DNA of 8,540 bases from Flavobacteriaceae bacterium (GTDB taxonomy: Bacteria > Bacteroidota > Bacteroidia > Flavobacteriales > Flavobacteriaceae): positions 1-8,540 of the forward strand of contig DAOVTF010000067.1 of assembly GCA_030633225.1 (NCBI GenBank), in the 5' to 3' direction. Shown here in pieces: positions 1 to 5,990 of this stretch (within the stretch, counting starts at the first letter, position 1; each line of letters starts with the position of its first letter). Below the pieces are notes generated by a model. It ran no database searches. It was not told the origin of the DNA and saw nothing but the letters and a program-made list of their open reading frames with translations. Both the position numbers and the translations under genes were made by a program.

Positions 1-776
1 AAATATTTTTCACAATCATTATAGTTTTTTCTTCTTTAATAATAAATGCAAATAATAGTCCGGATTGGGGGTCAACGGGACATAGAACCATTGGTGTTAT
101 TGCAGAAAAGCACTTAACAAAGAAAGCAAAAAAACAAATTGAAAAACTTCTTCAAGGTGAAAGTTTGGCATTTGTTTCTACTTTTGGTGATGATATTAAA
201 TCTGATAGCAGATATAAAAAATTTTATACTTGGCATTTTGTTAATTTCCCTTTTAATACAAAGTATGAGGATTCAGATAAAAACCTGAATGGAGATATCG
301 TTAACGGAATAAATAAATGTATTGCAATTTTAAAAGATAAAAATACAAGCCAAGAAGATCAGGTTTTTTATTTAAAATTTTTAGTACACCTAGTTGGTGA
401 TTTACATCAACCTCTACATGTTGGAAGAGCTGAAGATAAAGGTGGCAACGATATACAAGTTAGATGGCACAATAAAGGCACCAACCTTCACAGAGTATGG
501 GATAGCAATATGATTACATCTTGGAATATGAGTTATACAGAACTTGCAAATAACGCAAGAAACTTAAACAAACAACAAATAGAAAACATCAAAAAAGGTA
601 CTGTTCTAGATTGGACCTATGAATCTCAAAAACTCGCTATTAAAGTTTATAACTCAGCAAAAATAGGCGAAAAATTAGGTTACAGATATTCTTATGATCA
701 TTTTAATACTGTTCGTAGTCAATTACAAAAATCAGGAATTAGATTAGCTAAAGTTTTAAATGATATATATGGTTGA
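1..776 (+). CDS. S1/P1-type zinc-dependent nuclease, 5' end missing
   Basis: Secreted nuclease of the S1/P1 family, expected to cut single-stranded DNA and RNA in the periplasm or outside the cell. The frame is open to the left edge (first full codon at 3), so the true start lies outside the window. The visible protein opens with a hydrophobic signal-peptide core ending near NANNSPDWGSTGH. In mature family members Trp1 and His6 follow cleavage, and here they are codons 66-68 and 81-83. The other zinc ligands can be placed: Asp at 189 (FGDDIK), His at 234 (TWHF), His at 387, Asp at 399 and His at 417 (HLVGDLHQPLH), His at 489 and Asp at 501 (LHRVWD). All nine ligands of the trinuclear zinc site are therefore present and the enzyme should be active. 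A TTG at 165 is internal and would lose the signal peptide and two ligands. The gene converges on the DUF1801 gene after 16 bp, with no clear terminator. Confidence 0.92.
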   Translation, partial: IFFTIIIVFSSLIINANNSPDWGSTGHRTIGVIAEKHLTKKAKKQIEKLLQGESLAFVSTFGDDIKSDSRYKKFYTWHFVNFPFNTKYEDSDKNLNGDIVNGINKCIAILKDKNTSQEDQVFYLKFLVHLVGDLHQPLHVGRAEDKGGNDIQVRWHNKGTNLHRVWDSNMITSWNMSYTELANNARNLNKQQIENIKKGTVLDWTYESQKLAIKVYNSAKIGEKLGYRYSYDHFNTVRSQLQKSGIRLAKVLNDIYG

Positions 777-792
777 TTAATAAATCAAATTA

Positions 793-1212
793 TTATTTGT
801 TATATTTATTTTCCATCTTATTTACAGAATCTGATATCATCTCTTTTAAAAGGTTATTATCAATATCTTCCAATTTTTTAATATAAAAACAAGATTTTCC
901 CATTTTATATTTTCCTATATTTTGTAATAAAGATTCATAGTTTTCTACACCTGCCATAATATAAATAGCAATATTTTGCTTTCGAGGTGAGAAACCAGAT
1001 AAAAACATATCTCCTTCTCTTCCACTTTCATATTTGTAATGATAATCACCAAATCCAACAATACTCGAACCCCACATTTTAGGCTCTTCGCCGGTAACCT
1101 ATTTCATCAATTCAACTAAAGTAAAAGCATCTTTTCTTTTTTGTTCATTTTCAACATTTTTCAAAAAATCATTTACTTCATTTTTATTTGCAACTGTTTT
1201 ATTCTTTGCCAT
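793..1212 (-). pseudogene. DUF1801 (YdhG-like) protein gene interrupted by an in-frame TAG
   Basis: Read from ATG at 1212-1210, the frame gives a DUF1801-type protein of 139 codons, with a TAG at codon 38 (1101-1099). The N-terminal part has the family's NDFLKNVENEQKRKDA and FTLVELMK. After the stop the same frame continues without a shift into VTGEEPKMWGSSIVGFG, then YHYKYESGREGDMFLSGFSP and RKQNIAIYIM, and ends GKSCFYIKKLEDID. These match the family's conserved core. The function of the family is unknown; members are small soluble proteins. Homologues that I recall have Glu, Gln or a similar residue at the stop position, so a single base change is the simplest cause. A 94-aa remainder could restart at ATG 1077, 21 nt after the TAG, but it would lack the N-terminal helices. 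Read-through or a sequencing error are alternatives. It is divergent from the dipeptidase gene. Confidence 0.85.
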
Positions 1213-1238
1213 AAAAAAATATTTAATTAAGTAATAAT

Positions 1239-1246
1239 CAAATATA
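1239..1246 (-). promoter_or_regulatory. Possible Bacteroidota -7 box for the DUF1801 gene
   Basis: On the minus strand this reads TATATTTG, an exact match to the TAnnTTTG -7 element of Bacteroidota promoters, ending 26 nt before the ATG at 1212. No good -33 TTTG lies at the usual spacing: the nearest, at 1264-1261, is only 14 nt away. In AT-rich sequence such matches arise by chance, so confidence is low. Confidence 0.3.
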
Positions 1247-1343
1247 AAGAACTTTTATCTCAAAAAAAGTAGATATTAATCATTGCATATACTAAAAATA
1301 AAGATTTATCGTTTTATTCAAGCATATCTTAACAATTGCAATT

Positions 1344-2042
1344 ATGAAATTGAATAAATTAATAAAATTCTTAATTATTTTAACTCTATTTGGATTTACC
1401 CAAATAAGTGAAAATAATCTTGGAGATCCACCAACAAAAAATGATTTTGTTGATCTTAAAGAACTCATGCCTAATTTAAGGTCTGATATGAGGTATTTTG
1501 GATCAAATAACTTTGTAGGAAAACCAATAGATGGTTATAATGCGGCAAAATGTCTTTTGAGTAAAGAAGCTGCTCATGCATTAAAAAATGTTCAAGATGA
1601 ATTAGAGAAAATTGGATTTGGATTATTAATTTATGATGCCTATAGACCGCAAAGAGCTGTAGATCATTTTATTAGATGGGCTGAAGATGAATCAGATACA
1701 ACTATGAAAGTTCAATTCTACCCTAATATTGACAAAAAAGATATATTTGCTTTAGGTTATGTTTCGCCAAAATCTGGACATAGTAGAGGAAGTACAGTTG
1801 ATTTAACCATTGTATCTTTAAAGACTAAGCATATTTTGAATATGGGAAGCCCTTATGATCTTTTTGATGAAATATCTAGCTCAGAAAATTCGAATATTAC
1901 AAAAAACCAACAAGCTCTTAGGAGTTTGTTAAAACGTAGAATGGAAAAACACGGGTTTAAATCATATCCTAAAGAATGGTGGCATTTTACTTTAGAAAAG
2001 GAACCATACCCAGATACTTATTTTGATTTTCCAGTAGAGTAA
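1344..2042 (+). CDS. D-alanyl-D-alanine dipeptidase (VanX/DdpX type, peptidase M15D)
   Basis: Zinc dipeptidase of the M15D family, which splits D-Ala-D-Ala. Residues 1-22 (MKLNKLIKFLIILTLFGFTQ onward) form a signal peptide or membrane anchor, so it probably acts in the periplasm. The catalytic layout is intact: YDAYRP with Arg101, which stabilises the transition state in VanX; SGHSRGSTVD, giving zinc ligands His146 and Asp153; and EWWHF, giving the general base Glu211 and third ligand His214. The length of 232 residues is slightly above cytoplasmic VanX because of the leader. ATG 1344 is the only start codon after the in-frame stop at 1299. No vanH, vanA, vanR or vanS neighbours are present, so glycopeptide resistance is not indicated; recycling or scavenging of cell-wall dipeptides, as proposed for DdpX, fits better. 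Transcription ends at the terminator shared with htpG. Confidence 0.9.
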   Translation: MKLNKLIKFLIILTLFGFTQISENNLGDPPTKNDFVDLKELMPNLRSDMRYFGSNNFVGKPIDGYNAAKCLLSKEAAHALKNVQDELEKIGFGLLIYDAYRPQRAVDHFIRWAEDESDTTMKVQFYPNIDKKDIFALGYVSPKSGHSRGSTVDLTIVSLKTKHILNMGSPYDLFDEISSSENSNITKNQQALRSLLKRRMEKHGFKSYPKEWWHFTLEKEPYPDTYFDFPVE

Positions 2043-2075
2043 CATAAAAGACTTTAATCATCATTTCAAAACATA

Positions 2076-2107
2076 AAAAAATCCTTAGCGTGTGCTAAGG
2101 ATTTTTT
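2076..2107. terminator. Bidirectional rho-independent terminator between the dipeptidase gene and htpG
   Basis: A perfect 8-bp stem, TCCTTAGC (2082-2089) and GCTAAGGA (2094-2101), encloses a GTGT loop. It is flanked by an A run on the left (2075-2081) and six T on the right (2102-2107), so it works as a hairpin plus U tract on both strands. It lies 33 bp after the dipeptidase stop and 20 bp after the htpG stop, serving both convergent genes. Confidence 0.92.
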
Positions 2108-2127
2108 CGTTATCATAAGTTTTTAAT

Positions 2128-4056
2128 TTAACTCTTCATCAAACTATAACTACGTTTGATAAACTCTGTCATTTCTTTACCTTGTAAAAGGTTTTGAGAT
2201 AATCTTGCCAAATCTAAGGCTTGATTTATATATTCAGCACGCTTACCTTTAGCTTTTAATATTTTATCCATCAAATCACTATTGGTGTTTACAACCAAAT
2301 TATACATTTCTGGAAAATTACCCATTCCCATCATTCCGCCACCGCCGGTTTGCTGCATTTCTTTCATTCTACGCATAAACTCAGGTTGCGTAATAATAAA
2401 AGGATTTGATTTTGAATCCATCGCTTCTAATTGTACTGTGTACTTTTCTTTAGGTACAATTTCTTCAATGATCCCTTTTAGTTTCTCTTGCTCCTTTTCA
2501 TCCAATTTAGAAATTTGATCTTCATCTTTTTGAATCAATTTATCAATAGAGTCAGAATCAACACGAGCGAATTTTACTGGTTGATTTTTATCTGATAATT
2601 CAGCATTTTCACCTTCCAATTTTTGAATTAAGTGAGAAACAATCGGTGAATCTAATAATATAACTTCATAACCTTTTGCCTCTGCTTCTTCAATAAAACC
2701 ATGTTGCTCTTCTTTGTTCGAAGCGTAAAGAATAACTAAATTACCATCTTTATCTGTTTGTGCTGGTTTTACTTTTTCTTTTAATTCATCAAAAGTGAAA
2801 AACTCTTTTTTAGACGTTGGGTATAAAGCAAATTTCTGTGCTTTTTCAAAGAATTTTGGTTCAGATAACATTCCGTATTCAATAACAATCTTGATATCAT
2901 TCCATTTTTCTTCAAAGCTTTTTCTATCATTTTTAAACAATGAACTTAACTTATCTCCAACTTTTTTAGTAATATAAGATGCTATTTTCTTTACTGCTCC
3001 ATCTGCTTGTAAATAACTTCTTGAGACATTCAACGGAATATCTGGTGAATCAATAACACCTCTTAACATTTGTAAAAAGTCAGGTACAATTCCTTCTACA
3101 TTATCCGTTACAAATACCTGATTTTGATATAATTGAATTCTATCCTTTTGAACATCAAGATTTGTAGTTAACTTAGGAAAATATAAAATTCCTGTTAAAT
3201 TAAAAGGGTAATCTACATTTAAATGTATATTAAATAATGGTTCTTCAAATTGCATTGGATACAACTCTCTGTAAAAAGATTTATAATCTTCATCCTTTAA
3301 TTCACTTGGTTGTTTGGTCCAAGCTGGATTTGGATTATTAATGATATTATCAACTGTGATCATCTTTTGATCTTCAGTTGTTTCTTTACCATCTTTATCT
3401 TTAGTTGTTTTTGGTTCATGATTTGGATCAGCAATTTCTTTTGTTCCAAATTTGATCGGAATTGGCATAAATTTATTGTATTTCGCCAATAATTCACTTA
3501 TTCTGCTTTCTTCTAAGAATTCTAAAGAATCATCATCAATATGCAAGATAATTTCAGTTCCTCTTTCTTTTCTATCTGATTTTTTAAGCGTGTACTCTGG
3601 TGAACCATCACAAATCCAATGAGCTGCTTCTTCATCCTTATATGATTTAGAATTAATTTCTACTTCTTTTGCCACCATAAATGATGAGTAAAAACCTAAT
3701 CCGAAATGCCCAATGATACCTGAGTCATTTTTTTCATCTTTAAATTTATCTAAAAATTCTTCAGCACCTGAAAAAGCAATATCATTAATATACTTTTTAA
3801 CTTCTTCTTTGGTCATTCCAATACCTTGATCAATAATATGAAGCTTTTTACCCTCTTTATCAATTTTTACTTCTAATTTTACATCATCTACATTGCCCTT
3901 ATATTCGCCTATTGAAGCAAGATGATTTAATTTTAAGGTTGCATCAGTTGCATTTGAGATCAATTCACGTAAAAATATTTCGTGATCTGAGTATAAAAAT
4001 TTCTTAATTAGCGGAAATATGTTTTCTACCGCTACATTAATTTTTCCTTTTGCCAT
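2128..4056 (-). CDS. htpG: Molecular chaperone HtpG (bacterial Hsp90)
   Basis: ATP-dependent cytosolic chaperone, a homodimer that remodels client proteins with the DnaK system. The N-terminal GHKL ATPase domain (about 1-200) shows ELISNATDA with Glu31, Asn35 and Asp38; IIDQGIGMT with nucleotide-binding Asp76; and GHFGLGFYS (116-124), the glycine-rich lid hinge. A charged, poorly conserved linker rich in Lys, Asp and Glu follows (about 205-250). The middle domain holds YFPKLTTNLDVQKDRIQLY and NVSRSYLQ, whose Arg346 corresponds to the Arg that contacts ATP gamma-phosphate. The C-terminal dimerisation domain contains a flexible Gly/Met-rich loop (571-579) and has no MEEVD tail, as expected in bacteria. 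The 642 residues compare with 624 in E. coli. The start at 4056 gives the family N-terminus MAKGKINVAVENIFPLI. It is a single gene ending at the shared terminator; no exact TAnnTTTG box or heat-shock operator was seen upstream. Confidence 0.97.
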   Translation of the reverse strand: MAKGKINVAVENIFPLIKKFLYSDHEIFLRELISNATDATLKLNHLASIGEYKGNVDDVKLEVKIDKEGKKLHIIDQGIGMTKEEVKKYINDIAFSGAEEFLDKFKDEKNDSGIIGHFGLGFYSSFMVAKEVEINSKSYKDEEAAHWICDGSPEYTLKKSDRKERGTEIILHIDDDSLEFLEESRISELLAKYNKFMPIPIKFGTKEIADPNHEPKTTKDKDGKETTEDQKMITVDNIINNPNPAWTKQPSELKDEDYKSFYRELYPMQFEEPLFNIHLNVDYPFNLTGILYFPKLTTNLDVQKDRIQLYQNQVFVTDNVEGIVPDFLQMLRGVIDSPDIPLNVSRSYLQADGAVKKIASYITKKVGDKLSSLFKNDRKSFEEKWNDIKIVIEYGMLSEPKFFEKAQKFALYPTSKKEFFTFDELKEKVKPAQTDKDGNLVILYASNKEEQHGFIEEAEAKGYEVILLDSPIVSHLIQKLEGENAELSDKNQPVKFARVDSDSIDKLIQKDEDQISKLDEKEQEKLKGIIEEIVPKEKYTVQLEAMDSKSNPFIITQPEFMRRMKEMQQTGGGGMMGMGNFPEMYNLVVNTNSDLMDKILKAKGKRAEYINQALDLARLSQNLLQGKEMTEFIKRSYSLMKS

Positions 4057-4389
4057 AATTATGTTTTTTATATTTATTTTAATGTTTATAAATCTTCTTA
4101 ATCAAATTGGATACCAAAACCATTATTATGACAAGATGACAGCGAGAATCTCTATACTAACCTTTTTCCTACAATTAATTGTTTAGTTAAAGAAATTACG
4201 AATTGTCAAAAATGAAATTTAACGCTCAAAAAACTTAATTATTAATATTTCGTTACAGTAATTTTGCCATATTATTAATAATCATAAATAGGTAATAATA
4301 TTGCATAAAATTTGATTAATAAAACTATCTGTTTGTTATGTTTGCAATTAATTTAATAAATTAAAAAAAGGACTAAAAATTAGATTATT
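4057..4389. other. Divergent intergenic region between htpG and the CBM48 gene
   Basis: This is the longest gene-free stretch (333 bp), very AT-rich, with no ORF that resembles a protein. The right part holds the predicted promoter of the CBM48 gene and, at 4259-4266, another exact TAnnTTTG match (TAATTTTG) without a -33 partner. The left part must hold the htpG promoter, but no exact match is found on the minus strand. A short, less AT-rich segment at about 4128-4155 (ATGACAAGATGACAGCGAGA onward) stands out from its surroundings and may be a worn dispersed repeat. Confidence 0.6.
4311..4344 (+). promoter_or_regulatory. Bacteroidota-type promoter of the CBM48 gene
   Basis: TTTG at 4311-4314, 22 bp, then TATGTTTG at 4337-4344. 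Both match the -33 (TTTG) and -7 (TAnnTTTG) elements used by the Bacteroidota housekeeping sigma factor, at accepted spacing. Transcription would start near 4351 and leave a leader of about 40 nt with an AAGGA too far from the ATG to be a normal ribosome binding site. Confidence 0.55.
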
Positions 4390-4701
4390 ATGGGGATTAA
4401 AAAACAATTTTTAAAATCAAAACCTATTTGCAAAGTGTCATTTAGAGTAAAAGCAAAAGATGCTGTAGGTGCTAAATCTATTCAATTACTTGGCAATTTT
4501 AATAAGTGGAATGAATCATCAATTTTTATGAAAGAATTGAAATCTGGTGACTTTACGCAAACAATAGAATTGGATCAAGACAAAAATTATCAATTTCGGT
4601 ATTTGGTAAATGGTAAAATATGGACAAATGATGCTCAGTCAGATTCAAAAATTTTAAATCCATTTAACGAAATGAATGATGTAGTTTCAACATTTATGTA
4701 A
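4390..4701 (+). CDS. Small stand-alone CBM48 / isoamylase early-set domain protein
   Basis: A 103-residue protein made of almost nothing but a glycogen/starch-binding early-set (CBM48, AMPK-beta-like) domain. The signature is clear: IQLLGNFNKWN (31-41), with Trp40 in the position of a sugar-stacking Trp; YQFRYLVNGKIWTND (67-81), with Trp78 as the second; and NPFNEMNDVV (90-99). There is no signal peptide or membrane segment, so it is probably cytosolic. No catalytic domain is attached and no glycogen synthase, branching enzyme or debranching enzyme lies nearby, so its partner is unknown. Binding of an alpha-glucan is inferred from the fold; a protein-protein role is possible. The start is firm, because an in-frame TAG lies 9 nt upstream at 4381. 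It is bounded by its own promoter and terminator and is therefore monocistronic. Confidence 0.88.
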   Translation: MGIKKQFLKSKPICKVSFRVKAKDAVGAKSIQLLGNFNKWNESSIFMKELKSGDFTQTIELDQDKNYQFRYLVNGKIWTNDAQSDSKILNPFNEMNDVVSTFM

Positions 4702-4724
4702 AATATCTTATTGAAGTTTTAACT

Positions 4725-4757
4725 AGACCTTTACAATTTTGTAAGGGTCTTTTTTTT
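4725..4757 (+). terminator. Rho-independent terminator of the CBM48 gene
   Basis: An 11-bp stem, AGACCTTTACA (4725-4735) and TGTAAGGGTCT (4740-4750), has one G-U pair and an ATTT loop, followed by seven T (4751-4757). It begins 23 bp after the stop codon and separates this gene from the ketoacyl synthase gene. Confidence 0.9.
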
Positions 4758-4776
4758 GCACATATTTATTCTATTA

Positions 4777-4808
4777 TTTGACAATCTCAAATTAAACGTT
4801 TATTTTTA
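4777..4808 (+). promoter_or_regulatory. Possible promoter of the ketoacyl-ACP synthase III gene
   Basis: TTTG at 4777-4780, a 20-bp spacer, then TATTTTTA at 4801-4808, which differs from TAnnTTTG only in the last base. It sits just after the preceding terminator and would give a leader of about 65 nt. The same element pair, with nearly the same spacing, precedes the DUF937 gene. Confidence 0.4.
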
Positions 4809-4879
4809 ATGTTTTGGTAATTAAATATAAAAAAAATACTGAAATTGCAAAACTTTAGAATAAACAAGAATAGAAAAAT

Positions 4880-5884
4880 ATGTACAATTCAAAAATAATA
4901 GGTCTTGGCTCGTATGTTCCTGACAATGTAGTTACGAATGATGAACTTTCAAAAATGATGGATACTAATGATGAATGGATCCAAGAACGCACTGGAATAA
5001 AAGAACGTAGATGGGTGTCAAAAGGTAGTGAAGACACTTCGGCAGTAATGGGGGCAAAAGCAGCTAAAATTGCTATTGATAAAGCGGGTTTAACCAAAGA
5101 TGATATAGATTTTATTGTTTTTGCTACTTTAAGTCCTGATTATTATTTCCCTGGCTGTGGAGTTCAAATTCAAGATATGCTAGATATGCCAACTATTGGA
5201 GCTATTGATATAAGAAATCAATGTTCTGGTTTTATTTATGCTCTTTCTACTGCCGATCAGTTTATCAAAACTGGTATGTATAAAAATGTATTGGTAATTG
5301 GAGCTGAATATCATTCCAATGGATTAGATAAAACAACACGAGGTAGAGGTGTTTCGGTTATTTTTGGTGATGGCGCTGGAGCTTGTGTCCTTTCAAGAAC
5401 TGAAGATAATAATAAAGGTATTTTATCATCTCACTTACATAGCCAAGGTAAACATGCAGATAAATTGATTGTAAAATCTCCTAGTATAAAACATTGGGTA
5501 CCAGAAATTTTAGAATCTACAGAAGAAGACACCTCCTATTACCCATTTATGGATGGAACTTTTGTTTTTAAACATGCGGTAGTAAGATTTAGCGAAGTTA
5601 TAATGGAAGGGTTAGCTGCAAATAATCTTAATCCGAATGATATAGATATGTTTATTCCTCATCAAGCGAATTTAAGAATTTCACAATTTGTTCAGCATAA
5701 GTTCAAATTAAAAGACGATCAAATCTATAATAACATAATGAAATATGGTAATACTACAGCCGCATCTATAATTATTGCTCTAACTGAAGCGTTTGAAAAA
5801 GGAAAAATAAAAGATAATGATTTGGTTGTTCTTGCTGCTTTTGGTAGTGGTTTTACTTGGGGCAGTGTTATAATTAGATGGTAA
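4880..5884 (+). CDS. 3-oxoacyl-ACP synthase III (KASIII, FabH-like)
   Basis: Thiolase-fold condensing enzyme that joins an acyl-CoA starter to malonyl-ACP, the first step of fatty-acid synthesis, in the cytosol. The Cys-His-Asn triad is complete: Cys115 in IRNQCSGF, His261 in PHQANLRI and Asn291 in YGNTTAAS. Other family marks are NDEWIQERTGIKERRW near residues 30-45, FGDGAGA (162-168) and the C-terminal GSGFTWGSVII. Its 334 residues are normal for the family. The start is firm: TAG lies in frame 9 nt upstream and the ATG opens the usual N-terminus. The gene stands alone, without plsX, rpmF, fabD or acpP beside it, so it may be a second KASIII paralogue serving special starters rather than the main fabH. 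That is inference and the symbol is left blank. It converges on the symporter gene with 96 bp between them and no obvious hairpin. Confidence 0.92.
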   Translation: MYNSKIIGLGSYVPDNVVTNDELSKMMDTNDEWIQERTGIKERRWVSKGSEDTSAVMGAKAAKIAIDKAGLTKDDIDFIVFATLSPDYYFPGCGVQIQDMLDMPTIGAIDIRNQCSGFIYALSTADQFIKTGMYKNVLVIGAEYHSNGLDKTTRGRGVSVIFGDGAGACVLSRTEDNNKGILSSHLHSQGKHADKLIVKSPSIKHWVPEILESTEEDTSYYPFMDGTFVFKHAVVRFSEVIMEGLAANNLNPNDIDMFIPHQANLRISQFVQHKFKLKDDQIYNNIMKYGNTTAASIIIALTEAFEKGKIKDNDLVVLAAFGSGFTWGSVIIRW

Positions 5885-5954
5885 GATAGTCATTCACAAT
5901 CTTTAGTAACCCACTGAAAATGGCAGGTTCTGTAAACTTATGATTTCGGATATT

Positions 5955-5990
5955 GGCTTTAGAGTTTAGACTTTGGGTTTTTACTTTTTA
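5955..5990. repeat. Degenerate 7-bp tandem repeat
   Basis: Starting at 5956, consecutive heptamers read GCTTTAG, AGTTTAG, ACTTTGG, GTTTTTA and CTTTTTA, a decaying tandem array of about (A/G/C)(C/G/T)TTT(A/G/T)(A/G). The last two overlap the stop and final Lys codons of the symporter gene. The array fills much of the 96-bp gap between the KASIII gene and the symporter gene, where no terminator hairpin was found. Confidence 0.4.

Noticed and set aside
786..799. Hairpin CAAAT-TATT-ATTTG between the nuclease and DUF1801 genes
   Set aside because: The 5-bp stem is nearly all A-T and has no T run, too weak to call a terminator.
1099..1101. Genome-wide reassignment of TAG to an amino acid
   Set aside because: Only one internal TAG is seen; the other genes end in TAA or TGA and give no support for recoding. 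A single mutation or error is simpler.
1344..2042. Glycopeptide-resistance locus because of the VanX-like enzyme
   Set aside because: No vanH, vanA, vanR, vanS or vanY gene is nearby, and the protein is exported, unlike VanX in resistance clusters.
2282..3492. Open frames on the plus strand inside htpG (2282-2518, 2795-2977, 3310-3492)
   Set aside because: They lie fully within htpG on the other strand, have low-complexity products with no family features, and arise from the AT-rich codon use.
4367..4372. AAGGA as ribosome binding site of the CBM48 gene
   Set aside because: It lies about 18 bp before the ATG, too far for normal spacing, and Bacteroidota depend little on such sites.
4855..5097. 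80-codon minus-strand frame overlapping the KASIII start
   Set aside because: It overlaps the conserved N-terminal coding part of the KASIII gene and its product has no recognisable motif.
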